A DNA stretch of 64,000 nucleotides from an uncultured Porphyromonadaceae bacterium (GCA_947573485.1 CANPGB010000003.1:62001-126000); one strand, 5' to 3'; counted from the first letter of the stretch, positions 26,162 to 35,411 are shown. The notes: generated by a model not told the origin, from the sequence alone. Translations and numbers: made by a program.

Positions 26162-27811
26162 TCAGATTATGACTTTACGCACGTCGGAACCCTGGCGGCG
26201 GATATATACACCCGTCTCGGGATTCTCCACGCGCATGCCCTGCAGATTGTAGTACTCCACGGGGGCATCGGCAGGTGCGATTTCGGGGGCGTCGGCGCCA
26301 CTGTTTACTTTATAGTCACCGGCGCGCACGGCGATGTAGCATTTCATGCCGCCAACCTTAGCTTCGAGACGGTAAGTGCCGTCGCCTGTCACGGTGAGTG
26401 TCTTGCCGTCGGCGCTGACGGTGCCGAGGCCTTCGGGAGCGATGAGGGTGAAGTTGGCAACGTTTTTGTTAACGATGAGTCCGGCATTATTGTAACCGTA
26501 AATCACGGGGCTGAACTTATCGCCTATTTCAAGAGTCTGATTGGGGTGGGCAAACTCTATCGCCACCATTTCGGAGTTGTTGGGCACTGCAGTTGCCACA
26601 AACCAACCGGTTGTCACGGCGCGGCCAGCCGTGGCGCCACCGCTGGGCTTGTTAATCATGCCGAAAGCGTGGGTGTACATTATCGATGAGCCACCACCGT
26701 CGAAGTTGATGGCGTTGGTGCAGCCGGTAACTTTCATAAGGTCGGCAAACTCTTTGGCAGTGCAGCCGGCCGATACGCCCTTGTTAGTGTTGTCGCCGTC
26801 GACAACCACCATGCGCATGAGTGTGCGCGAGTCGTCACAGCCAAGGCCTGTGCGCGGGCGGCGCGAGTCGTGGTTGGGCATATACTGCTGCGAGGAGGCG
26901 AGCTCGGTGCCGTTCTCATAGAGCACGGGGTTGCCACCGTTCATTACCTTAAGCTCGCGGAAACTGTGGCTCACACCAAAGGCGTTACCGGCCATATTCC
27001 ACGTAGAGGGGGTAATGGTGTAAGTATCGCCTGCCTTGAGGAGGCCGAGGTCGTTGATATGCTTGGTGATATTGCTCGAAAGCACGATGCAGCCTTCGGG
27101 AATTGCCATGCTGCCGCCGTTCTTGACGGGAGCGCTGACAACGGTGCACACCGTGGGCTTATCTGAGTAAAACACACCGTCGGCGGGGCGGAGAGCCACT
27201 TCAATCTGAGCTTCTCCTTTAGTGGTGCTTGTCGTTGTACCCCAACGGCGTGTGTAGATAATGCACTCGCCCTCGGCGCGGGGAACGTTGACAAGCGAGG
27301 GGGCGTATTCTGTAACGCCGTTGAGCTTGGCACCAAAGTTAACAGAGGGGTTACCGAAATAAAGCTCTTTTGTAGCCGGGTCCTGAGCCACGGCACGCCA
27401 GGCGGTTGAAACCTTGGCGGTCTTATAAACTTCACCGTTTACCACAGTGGTGCCGATAGGGCCTGTTACCGAAAAGAGGTCGGAGTTGACGCCTGCCACA
27501 TAGGTATAGCCGTCGGAGGCGTGATTGGTCACCATTTGCGGCACGGTGACGGTAGACTTCAGATTGTCTTTGCCGTTGATTGTGCGTAGTTCCACGCCGT
27601 CGGCGGTGAGGTCGGTGGCGCTGATAAATACTTTCTGCTTACGCGCGCTGCTTGTAAGCTCTACAACGGTAACATATGTACCGGGTCCTGCCTTATAATG
27701 CTGCAGGGTGTCGACGGCATATGCCGTGGTTCCGAGCGTCCACGTCTCGGCCTTGGCTGCCGGAGTTGCGATTGCCGCTGCGGCGGCGAGGATTATAAAC
27801 AGTTGTTTCAT
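26162..27811 (-). CDS. Secreted phosphodiester glycosidase (NAGPA domain)
   Basis: 549 residues, signal peptide 1-21. The NAGPA-type domain (about 100-415) shows VAGVNSDLF (105-113), RPRTGLGCDD (318-327), MRMVVVDGD (332-340) and the hallmark NFDGGGSS (369-376). A bacterial Ig-like domain follows (about 425-505), then the tail YYNLQGMRVENPETGVYI. NAGPA is the family of the lysosomal uncovering enzyme, which hydrolyses GlcNAc-1-phosphodiesters to mannose-6-phosphate. The bacterial version should cut a sugar-1-phosphodiester. The gene overlaps its upstream neighbour by ATGA. Together with the GDPD gene it implies a phosphodiester in the glycan. Confidence 0.9.
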   Translation of the reverse strand: MKQLFIILAAAAAIATPAAKAETWTLGTTAYAVDTLQHYKAGPGTYVTVVELTSSARKQKVFISATDLTADGVELRTINGKDNLKSTVTVPQMVTNHASDGYTYVAGVNSDLFSVTGPIGTTVVNGEVYKTAKVSTAWRAVAQDPATKELYFGNPSVNFGAKLNGVTEYAPSLVNVPRAEGECIIYTRRWGTTTSTTKGEAQIEVALRPADGVFYSDKPTVCTVVSAPVKNGGSMAIPEGCIVLSSNITKHINDLGLLKAGDTYTITPSTWNMAGNAFGVSHSFRELKVMNGGNPVLYENGTELASSQQYMPNHDSRRPRTGLGCDDSRTLMRMVVVDGDNTNKGVSAGCTAKEFADLMKVTGCTNAINFDGGGSSIMYTHAFGMINKPSGGATAGRAVTTGWFVATAVPNNSEMVAIEFAHPNQTLEIGDKFSPVIYGYNNAGLIVNKNVANFTLIAPEGLGTVSADGKTLTVTGDGTYRLEAKVGGMKCYIAVRAGDYKVNSGADAPEIAPADAPVEYYNLQGMRVENPETGVYIRRQGSDVRKVII

Positions 27812-29832
27812 AGATTAATTCGTATTGCAGAAATGGGCTTCATTTTAAGTTCCTTGCCGTCGGGGAGGGTCACGGTGTGGGGCTTGGAGTCGCTGTTTAC
27901 CACATAGAGCACCTCTTTGCCGTCGGCCGAGAGCCAGCGGGCGCCTTTCACCATATAGTCGTAGCCGAAAGAGTTGACGTTGACGTAGGGGTTGTCGCCG
28001 CCGGGGATTATTTCCTCGAGGTATTGGCCGCCCACGAACACGTCGTGCTGGTCACGGCGGAAGTCGGCGAGGTTCTTGAGGTATTTGGCCTCGTAGGCGG
28101 TGCGGTCGTCTTTCCAGAGGAGGCGGGGGTCGACCCAGCCGAGCTGAGCGCCGTAGAGCAGCGCCTGCATGTTCTGGTAGCGGAAGTCGCCGAGGGTAAC
28201 GTCGAAGTAGGGGCTGTAGGTGAAGGCCGTGGTGAGCACGCGGTCACTGTAGATGAGGGGGTAGAGAGGCACAATCTTGCACGAGGGGTTGTGCGGGGTG
28301 TTCACGGTGAGGAGGATGTCGAACACGGGTATGTAGCACTCGGCGTTCTCCTCCGAGAAGATTATGTTGCCTTCGGGGAGGTGGTCGGAGCGCATGTCGT
28401 CGATAATGCCTTTATAGCTGTGGTACCAGAACTCGCCGCCGCCTTTGGCGTGGGGGTGGTTGGCAGCGTAGCAGGGGTAAGGTGCCGCAGCTGCAATCTG
28501 GTCGATATAGATGCCGTCGGTGCCTACGCCGAGCTGTATGGAGTCGGCAAGCTCAATGAGCATGTCGTGCCAGATGGGCGATGCGGGGCAGGTGACGGTG
28601 TTGGGTACGATAGAAGTGGGGTAAATCTCGGTGTAGAGGGCACCGTCGGGGCGGCGGCACGAAGCCTCGTAGCCTTTGCGTGCCTTGTAGCTGTCGGCTC
28701 CGGGGTCCCAGAGGCGGCCGTTGATGTAGGGCATAACCTTTGCGCCGCGTTTGCGCACCTGCTGCACTATGCCGCTGAACTCGGGTTTTGCGGGCAGATA
28801 GTCGGGGTAATGGCTGTCGTAGGCGTGGTTATGCCAGAAGTACCAGTGTATTGCCACGTCGTTGCCGTAGTAGTCGAGGGCTTTGTTGACGGCGTTTACG
28901 GTGGTGTCGCCGGTGTACTTTGCGCGCAGCCACAGGTCTTTGTCTTTGAGCCACTGGGGTATGGGGCGGTCGTTGAGCTTGAGCTTGCCCCACGATGTGG
29001 AGTGTGCGAAGGGTCGGTACCAAGCCTTGGCAGCCTCGGCCCAGCCCTGCGGGTGGAAAGAGGTAACGGTTGTCCAGGGGAGGGTGAAACGGCCGTCTTT
29101 GTTCCAGGCCTCCGAGACAACGGTCTTGGTGGAAAATTCACTCTGACCGAGGCGCTCGCCTATGGTCATGAGTTTGCCGCAGGCGGCGTAGTCGCGCGGC
29201 GAGTAGAAGTATGAGCCTTCGGGGTCGTCGAGCATCATCATCTGCATGGATGCCGACCACGAGGGGTAATTAGCCTCGTAGACTGTGTCGGGGCGGAGCT
29301 TGTACTCGTTGCCCCAGCCTGCCGGGGTGATAACTTTAGCCGGAGCCTCGGGCGAGGTCACGGCTATAGTGGGGAACTTAAGCTCGCTCACCGTCCAGCC
29401 TTCGGGGAGGGCGGCGGAGATGTTCCACTGAAGAAGGGGTGAATTGTCGGGGAGCGACACTGTCATCTCCACCGGGTAATTATTTCCGTCGTATTGCAGA
29501 CGGGTAAACCATTGGAAACGAAGAACGGCAGCCGAATCGTTGCGCTCCGAGGTATAGCCCTGATATACGGTGCAAGCGGGGTTGACTTCGGGGGTCTCGC
29601 CCTGCGCGCCGAGGTAGGTAATGGTCCAGGGAGCGAGGTTGCTGCCGGGGGTGACGAGCTCTCGCGAGCCGTTGTGCTTCATCGACACGATGTCGAAACG
29701 CTTGCCACTGTCGAAAGTCACCGACGTAAGGTCGTTGGCAAGGGTTACAGTGCCCTCCCCCTTTTCAATACGGGAGTTGGCGAAGGCGCCGAGAGCGGCG
29801 GTTATGGCAAGAGCGGTAAGCGTGAATCGCAT
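27808..29832 (-). CDS. Secreted DUF6259-type putative glycoside hydrolase
   Basis: 674 residues with signal peptide 1-18. An N-terminal beta-supersandwich (about 25-275) precedes a TIM-barrel-like region (about 285-570) and a short beta C-terminus. Barrel motifs include HWYFWHNHAYDSHYPDY, KVMPYINGRLWD, GVGTDGIYIDQIA (435-447; D444) and IIFSEENAE (490-498; E494/E495). D444 and E494/E495 are candidate nucleophile and acid/base by analogy with GH-A/D-type barrels such as GH101; this is inference. The architecture matches DUF6259 proteins. It is coupled by a 4-bp overlap to the phosphodiester glycosidase and is the first gene after susD. Confidence 0.78.
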   Translation of the reverse strand: MRFTLTALAITAALGAFANSRIEKGEGTVTLANDLTSVTFDSGKRFDIVSMKHNGSRELVTPGSNLAPWTITYLGAQGETPEVNPACTVYQGYTSERNDSAAVLRFQWFTRLQYDGNNYPVEMTVSLPDNSPLLQWNISAALPEGWTVSELKFPTIAVTSPEAPAKVITPAGWGNEYKLRPDTVYEANYPSWSASMQMMMLDDPEGSYFYSPRDYAACGKLMTIGERLGQSEFSTKTVVSEAWNKDGRFTLPWTTVTSFHPQGWAEAAKAWYRPFAHSTSWGKLKLNDRPIPQWLKDKDLWLRAKYTGDTTVNAVNKALDYYGNDVAIHWYFWHNHAYDSHYPDYLPAKPEFSGIVQQVRKRGAKVMPYINGRLWDPGADSYKARKGYEASCRRPDGALYTEIYPTSIVPNTVTCPASPIWHDMLIELADSIQLGVGTDGIYIDQIAAAAPYPCYAANHPHAKGGGEFWYHSYKGIIDDMRSDHLPEGNIIFSEENAECYIPVFDILLTVNTPHNPSCKIVPLYPLIYSDRVLTTAFTYSPYFDVTLGDFRYQNMQALLYGAQLGWVDPRLLWKDDRTAYEAKYLKNLADFRRDQHDVFVGGQYLEEIIPGGDNPYVNVNSFGYDYMVKGARWLSADGKEVLYVVNSDSKPHTVTLPDGKELKMKPISAIRINL

Positions 29833-29868
29833 CTAAGTGTTTGTTGTGTTGGTGTGGTTTTTTATATA

Positions 29869-29900
29869 TTTCCGGACCGCCGCTGAGGGCGGCCCGGAAA
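29869..29900. promoter_or_regulatory. Stem-loop between susD and the enzyme genes
   Basis: TTTCCGG-A-CCGCC pairs with GGCGG-C-CCGGAAA (one mismatch, 6-nt loop). No strong T run follows on the minus strand, so it could pause transcription or protect the susCD mRNA, a common arrangement in PULs. Just beyond is a smaller palindrome, ACATGGCTTTGCCATGT (29935-29951). Confidence 0.55.
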
Positions 29901-30016
29901 TTCTATTGCTTAGTTAGGAGTTGAATCTGTAGGGACATGGCTTTGCCATGTTTACTACTGCCTTGAGGCACCCTACTTTTGACTCCTGCCTTTTGCCTCC
30001 TGACTTTAACGTCCAG

Positions 30017-31819
30017 TTAATATCCCTCAGGGTTGGTGAGGTTGGGGTTGCGGTCGAGGTCAGTGCGGGGAATAGGCCACCAGAGGAATCGTTCTGCCCA
30101 GAAGCGTTTCACGTCGCGCGCGGTGTACTTTTCGGTAACGCCGGCAGCGGTGTAGCTGGGCACGTCGTTGAGGTTGTGACGGTCGGTTTTCTTGAAGGTG
30201 GGCATATCGGCCTTGGTAAGACCTTTGAACTTGATGTCGGCGATAGGCTGGCCATAGACGGGTTCCTCGTTGAGGATGTCGCCGATTTTCCAGCGGCGGA
30301 AGTCGGTGAGGAGGATGCCTTCCATAGCAAGCTCAACCTTACGCTCGCGGCGTACAATCTGGCGCATGAGGTCCTGGTTGCCAACGCGTGCGGGCACGGC
30401 CTTGTCGAAGTCAATCTGACCTGCGCGGCGACGCACGGTGTTGATAGCGTCGTACACGGTCTGGTCGAGTTCGCCGAGCTCAATCTTGGCCTCTGCGTAG
30501 GTGAGGTAAGCCTCAGCGGCACGCATGATGATGAGGTCGAGGGTAGAGTCGGAGAAGCCTTCGGTCTCGTCCTGGTTGTATTTGTTCCAGAGCATGCCTA
30601 CGCCGTCGCGGGCTTCAGAGTAGGCGGTACCTGTAACGGCGAGGTTGTTGTACTTATACCATTTGCCTTTCTGACGGGGGTTGGGGTACTGGCTCGAAGT
30701 CTTGCCGTAGCAGTCGATTTCGATAGCTTTCTCGTGGTTGCTGAACCACATGGTGTCGCCGTGCATGAGGATGGTGTGACGGAAACGGGGGTCGCGGTTC
30801 ATGAAAGGCTTGGTGGGGTCGTAGAGGGGCGATTCGTCGATGCGGAGACCGTCGGCGCACTCATATACTACGGCGAGCATGTTCGAGGGGAAGCGAACCG
30901 ACGAGCCACCTGCCGTACGCGAGGTGTGGCCGTAGCGCATCTTGTGGGTGTGGTTCACGGCGCCGAGGCAGTAGGTGTACTCCCAGAGGATTTCGCTGCG
31001 GGTGGTAGAGAGAGCCTGACCGGCGTGGGTGAAGAGGTCGTTGAAATTGGTGGCGAGCTTGTGGTGATCCATTACCTTCTTGGCAGCGTTGGCTGCTATG
31101 CGGTAGTAGTCCTGGCCCTTGCCGCCAACGTTGTGGCTGCCGCCGAGGAGACCGAAACGGGCAATAAGGTTGTAGATCATACCGTTGCCTACACGGCCTG
31201 TCTGCTCGGGAGTCCAGGGGAGGATTTCGGCCTCGCCGATAGCGGTGAGCTCGTTGATGATATAGTCGATAATCTCTTCTTTATCGTGGCGGGGCTCGGT
31301 GTACTGCTCGGGGGTGACAGCCTTGGGGAAGAAGGGAATGTCGCCGAAAGCCTGCACGAGGTTGTAGTAGGCATAGTCGCGCACGGCGATAGCCTCGCAG
31401 TAGCGGCGCTTATAGGTGTCGCTCACACCGGCGTTGGGGTCGAAGAGGGTGGTGTTGTCGATAGCGCAGTCGGTAACCACGTTATTGGCACGTGCCACGA
31501 TAGCCCAGTGACCGCTCCAGTACGAGTTCACGTAGGTTTGGTCGGGGGTAAGACCGCCACCGGCGCTGATAGTGTTGTTTTCGTCGGCCATGAGACCGTA
31601 GGGGCAGTAAACGTCCTGCATCACTGCCACGGGCACGGCCCAGTTCTGGTCGTAGGGCACGAGACGGTATATTGCGGTGACGCCGTCGTTCATGCCGGCC
31701 TCCGACTTGTAGAAACCGTCGGAGTCATAGGCCGTGCTTTCCTTGTCGAGGAAGTCGGAGCAGGAGCCCAGGGAGAGAGCCGCTACGGCCATGAAAGCTG
31801 TATATAGAGTCTTTTTCAT
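30017..31819 (-). CDS. SusD/RagB-family glycan-binding lipoprotein
   Basis: 600 residues. The lipobox LSLGSC puts the lipidated cysteine at C20. The sequence has SusD features: the N-terminal DFLDKES, the helical (TPR-like) region with EAIAVRDYAYYNLVQAFGD (about 190-208), then RGLR-type loops and a C-terminal WPIPRTDLDRNPNLTNP that is highly typical of the family. It is a surface lipoprotein that binds the glycan and caps the SusC transporter. It lies 13 bp downstream of susC, and the pair defines the PUL. Its sequence does not reveal the ligand. Confidence 0.95.
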   Translation of the reverse strand: MKKTLYTAFMAVAALSLGSCSDFLDKESTAYDSDGFYKSEAGMNDGVTAIYRLVPYDQNWAVPVAVMQDVYCPYGLMADENNTISAGGGLTPDQTYVNSYWSGHWAIVARANNVVTDCAIDNTTLFDPNAGVSDTYKRRYCEAIAVRDYAYYNLVQAFGDIPFFPKAVTPEQYTEPRHDKEEIIDYIINELTAIGEAEILPWTPEQTGRVGNGMIYNLIARFGLLGGSHNVGGKGQDYYRIAANAAKKVMDHHKLATNFNDLFTHAGQALSTTRSEILWEYTYCLGAVNHTHKMRYGHTSRTAGGSSVRFPSNMLAVVYECADGLRIDESPLYDPTKPFMNRDPRFRHTILMHGDTMWFSNHEKAIEIDCYGKTSSQYPNPRQKGKWYKYNNLAVTGTAYSEARDGVGMLWNKYNQDETEGFSDSTLDLIIMRAAEAYLTYAEAKIELGELDQTVYDAINTVRRRAGQIDFDKAVPARVGNQDLMRQIVRRERKVELAMEGILLTDFRRWKIGDILNEEPVYGQPIADIKFKGLTKADMPTFKKTDRHNLNDVPSYTAAGVTEKYTARDVKRFWAERFLWWPIPRTDLDRNPNLTNPEGY

Positions 31820-31832
31820 TGTGTATCCTTAA

Positions 31833-34800
31833 TTAGAAGTCGAGTTGGAGTCCTACGAGATAAGAACGGTTGAGGGGGTAGCACTTGGCGCCCTTCGAGC
31901 TTTCAGGGTCGAAGCCCTTGTAGAAGTCGTCGGCACGGATAGTGAAAAGGTTCTGGCCGGAGAAGTAGATGCGGCAGCGCTCGATGTAAGCCTTGCGTGT
32001 CCACTTGGCGGGCAGGGTGTAGCCCACGGTGAGGTTCTTGAGGCGGCAGAAAGCACCGCTCTTGAGCCAGAACGACGAGAAGAGGTTGTTGGGCGAGTTA
32101 CCGCCAACGTCGTTGATGAGGAGGGGGTAGCGTGCATCGGTGTTGTCTTCCGACCATGCGTCGAGCTGGTGCTCGTAGATAGTGGAGTTGCCGAGGAGTG
32201 CACGTGCGCCACCGCCGGTGTAGGCTACGTCGCGCTTGCCCACGCCCTGGAAGAAGATGCTCAGGTCGATGCCCTTCCAGTTACCGCCGAGGGTGATACC
32301 GTACTCGAAGTGGGGGAGGTTGTCGCCGATTACCTGGCGGTCGTCGCCGGTGATTTCGCCGTCGCCGTTGATATCCTTATATTTGATGAAACCGGGTTTC
32401 ACGTTCTGGCGTGCACCGTAAACGGCGTTGATGTACTCGCCGTTCTCGTCCATGGCGTTGATTTCGTCGTAGCTCTGGAAGAGGCCGTCGGCCACGTAGC
32501 CGTAGAACTGGCTGTAGGGGAGGCCTTCGGTGGTAAGGCGTGTGTCGCTCTTGTATTCGTTGCCGTAGAGGTCGAGCACCTTGTTGCGAACGTCAGAGAT
32601 GTTGAACTTGGCGTAGTAGTTGAAGTCGCCCACGCGGTCGTTCCACTCGAGGGCAAGTTCCCAACCGGTGTTGCGCATCTTGCCGGCGTTCTGCCAGGGA
32701 GCGGAGAGCGATACGAACTCGGGCACGGGGAATTTCTGAATCATGTCGTCGACGTGACGGTAGTACCAGTCGAAGGTACCCGAGAGACGGTTGTTGAAGA
32801 AGGCGAAGTCGAGGCCGACGTCATACTGTGTGGAGCGTTCCCAGCCGATGTTCGAGTTGGCGAGCTGTGTCTGGGCGGCACCGGGGGTGAAGGCACCGTC
32901 GAACCAGTAGCCGTAGCCTTCGGCACCCGAGATAGCGGCCACGTAGGGGAAGAACGAGCCGTCGAGGTCCTGGTTACCGAGCTGACCGTAAGAAGCACGG
33001 AGCTTGAGGTTGCTGAGCACTGTCTGATTCTTCATGAAAGCCTCTTCAGAGATACGCCAACCTGCCGATACCGAGGGGAAGAAGCCCCAGCGTTTGTGAG
33101 CCTTGAAGCGCGAGGTGCCGTCGTAGCGGCCGTTCACTTCGAGGAGGTAGCGGTCGGCAAAAGCATAGTTGACACGGAAGAGGTACGAGAGCATGGCGTA
33201 GCTGTAGCGGTAGCTGGTGTTGGTGGCCGTTGAGGCGTCGCCGTGCACGAGATCGTGGTAGCCGTCGTAGTTGAAGGTGTTGCGGTAGCCTTCGAGGCTG
33301 TTGTAATTGGTATCTTCGCTCTGGAAGCCTACCATAGCCTTGATGTAGTTCTTGGCGAAGGTGTTCTCGTAGGTTGCGAAAGCGTTGTACTGGATAAAGT
33401 CGCGGGTAAACCAGGTGTCACGCACAGCATTTACTGTGGGGCGGGTTTCCTTGAACACACCGGCTTCGTATTCGTCGTACTGGTCAGCCCAGGTGTAGGT
33501 GCGGCCCTGGCCACGTTTCCACACGTAGTTGCCGATCACGGTAAGGCCCTTCACCGGAGTAAGGGTGAGGCTTGCCTTGGCGTAGTACTCGGGCGACTTG
33601 CTGTTCTGGTAGCCGCCGGCATAGATAGTTGCGGCGGGGTTGTTGCCCTGGAGGCCATAGCCCCAGTTTGTCTCGCCTGTCTCGGGGTTGATGTCGTAAG
33701 CGGCGTAAATGGGGGCGAAAGTCATGGCGTAGCCTACGAGATCGGTAACACCACCGATGGGCGAGTGAGCCTCAGCCTGACGTACGCTCATGTCGGCGCC
33801 GAGTTTGATCCAGTTGTTGATCTTCATATCGGCGTTGAGGCGCATGTTGTAGCGCTTGAAGTAGTTGTTGGGCACGAGACCATCCTGGTGGTAGTAGCCT
33901 GCATTGGCATAAACGCTCAGGAAGTCGCTGCCGCCCGAAACGCCTACGGAGTAGTTCTGCACCATAGCGCTTTTCTTCATGATGACGTCGCGCCAGTTGG
34001 TGTCGTAGCGGCCGAAGTTGTTGGCGCCCTCGGTGCGGTAAGCTTCGATGAGCTCGGTGTACTGGGGTGCTACGTCGTTGTTGATGTTGGCCTGGTCAAC
34101 GGCGGAGAGGTAACCGATAGCGTCGACGGGCTTGGGCATCTCGGTAGGAGTGTTCCAGCCCACATAGCCGTTGAAGGTAACTTTGGGTTTGCCCTGGGCT
34201 CCGCGCTTGGTGGTGACGAGGATAACGCCGTTAGATGCGCGCGAACCGTAGATAGAAGCCGAGGCAGCATCTTTAAGCACCGAAATCGACTCGATAGAGT
34301 TCACGTCGATGCGGTTCATGTCGCCTTCGACACCGTCGATGAGCACCAGAGGCGAGGTGGTGGAGTTGAGCGAGCCCACACCGCGGATTTTGATCGACAC
34401 GGCGTCGGCACCCGGCTGACCGCTCTCCTGAACGGCGCTGAGGCCCGGCACAATACCCTGGAGAACGTTGGCACCGTTCGACGAAGCTGCGCGCACAATC
34501 TGGTCGGAGTTGATGCTCTGCACGGCACCGGTGAGGTTGACCTTGCGCTGTGTGCCGTAACCTACGACCACAACGTCGTCGAGAGCATTGCTGCTCGTTT
34601 TAAGTTTTATGTCGTACTTGCCGGCGGCAGTGACGTCGATAGTCTGGTCCTGCATGCCTACATACGAGAATGTAAGTTTCTGAGGCGACGGGAGGATTAC
34701 TGTGTAATTGCCGTCGATGTCGGTGGTGACACCGATGTTATTGCCCTTTACTGATACGCCGATGAGCGGCTCGCCCGTCTCATCGGTCACCGTTCCGGTG

Positions 34801-34895
34801 ACTGTAAGCGCGGCAGATGCGCCAAAAAGTGCACTGTGGAGCACAAATACGGCCATCAACAGCAATAATCGTAGATGATGTACTGATTTTACCAT
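31833..34895 (-). CDS. SusC/RagA-family TonB-dependent outer-membrane transporter
   Basis: 1020 residues: signal peptide (about 1-28), a carboxypeptidase-regulatory-like domain (about 30-105; VTGTVTDETGEPLIGVSVKG), the linker DDVVVVGYGTQRKVNLTGAV (106-125), a plug domain (about 115-225; IRGVGS, LVLIDGVEGDMNRID, SIYGSRASNGVILVTTKRG), and a 22-stranded barrel to the C-terminal aromatic Phe. It imports the oligosaccharide into the periplasm using TonB energy. No regulator gene is found next to it. A 27-bp palindrome and a candidate promoter lie upstream. Confidence 0.97.
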   Translation of the reverse strand: MVKSVHHLRLLLLMAVFVLHSALFGASAALTVTGTVTDETGEPLIGVSVKGNNIGVTTDIDGNYTVILPSPQKLTFSYVGMQDQTIDVTAAGKYDIKLKTSSNALDDVVVVGYGTQRKVNLTGAVQSINSDQIVRAASSNGANVLQGIVPGLSAVQESGQPGADAVSIKIRGVGSLNSTTSPLVLIDGVEGDMNRIDVNSIESISVLKDAASASIYGSRASNGVILVTTKRGAQGKPKVTFNGYVGWNTPTEMPKPVDAIGYLSAVDQANINNDVAPQYTELIEAYRTEGANNFGRYDTNWRDVIMKKSAMVQNYSVGVSGGSDFLSVYANAGYYHQDGLVPNNYFKRYNMRLNADMKINNWIKLGADMSVRQAEAHSPIGGVTDLVGYAMTFAPIYAAYDINPETGETNWGYGLQGNNPAATIYAGGYQNSKSPEYYAKASLTLTPVKGLTVIGNYVWKRGQGRTYTWADQYDEYEAGVFKETRPTVNAVRDTWFTRDFIQYNAFATYENTFAKNYIKAMVGFQSEDTNYNSLEGYRNTFNYDGYHDLVHGDASTATNTSYRYSYAMLSYLFRVNYAFADRYLLEVNGRYDGTSRFKAHKRWGFFPSVSAGWRISEEAFMKNQTVLSNLKLRASYGQLGNQDLDGSFFPYVAAISGAEGYGYWFDGAFTPGAAQTQLANSNIGWERSTQYDVGLDFAFFNNRLSGTFDWYYRHVDDMIQKFPVPEFVSLSAPWQNAGKMRNTGWELALEWNDRVGDFNYYAKFNISDVRNKVLDLYGNEYKSDTRLTTEGLPYSQFYGYVADGLFQSYDEINAMDENGEYINAVYGARQNVKPGFIKYKDINGDGEITGDDRQVIGDNLPHFEYGITLGGNWKGIDLSIFFQGVGKRDVAYTGGGARALLGNSTIYEHQLDAWSEDNTDARYPLLINDVGGNSPNNLFSSFWLKSGAFCRLKNLTVGYTLPAKWTRKAYIERCRIYFSGQNLFTIRADDFYKGFDPESSKGAKCYPLNRSYLVGLQLDF

Positions 34896-35045
34896 TACAA
34901 GGTAGTTTAAAGATGACTGACTGGTAGATTTATTAGTTGTTTATAGTGTGTTTCACGGGCATGCCCGGACCGGGGGAGAGAGTGGCCGGAGCGAGGCGGC
35001 CTGCAGGGTGGGAGCGTTGTTCTGATCGGTGTGTCAAACGGGTTT

Positions 35046-35053
35046 TAAAGGTA
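35046..35053 (-). promoter_or_regulatory. Candidate susC -7 box
   Basis: On the minus strand TACCTTTA differs from TAnnTTTG at the last base. It would give a leader of about 140 nt to the susC ATG at 34895. No -33 TTTG is seen upstream, as expected for a promoter needing an activator. The palindrome at 35078-35104 lies just upstream. Confidence 0.4.
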
Positions 35054-35077
35054 AGGTTAAAGGTGTTTTACAGACTG

Positions 35078-35104
35078 CTAATGTGCTGTAATACAGCACA
35101 TTAG
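35078..35104. promoter_or_regulatory. Perfect 27-bp palindrome, candidate operator of the PUL
   Basis: Two 13-bp arms, CTAATGTGCTGTA and its exact reverse complement, sit around a single central A. It lies 24 bp upstream of the candidate -7 box, so centred near -45 relative to transcription start, the usual place for an activator site. A dimeric regulator binding here is inference. Confidence 0.55.
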
Positions 35105-35372
35105 ACGGCCATGGCCGTCTTGCGGGCGCGCACTTGCGCGCTTTTCACGGCTCTAAGTTAATACCATTTTTTGAATCGACTACCGCTTTTCACATTTTTT
35201 AACTACAAATTTTGAAAATAAATAATTTTAAAAACTAAAAACCGAGTTTTCCTTTTCACCCGGAGGGCGGCCCGGGCGCACATGTTCCACGGTCACAGCC
35301 GTGCCTGTCACTGCTTTAAAAGCGCCAACAGCCCGACAAACGCCCCTCCGACGCCTAAAATCGGCACAAAGG

Positions 35373-35411
35373 GCGGCGGCAGGCGCTTTTTAAAGCATTT
35401 CCTGCCGCCGC
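35373..35411. terminator. Long GC-rich hairpin downstream of the GH20 gene
   Basis: GCGGCGGCAGG (35373-35383) pairs with CCTGCCGCCGC (35401-35411), and the loop itself contains GCTTT/AAAGC. It begins 35 bp after the GH20 stop. The T run is weak on both strands, so it may protect the mRNA end rather than act as a classical terminator. Confidence 0.5.
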
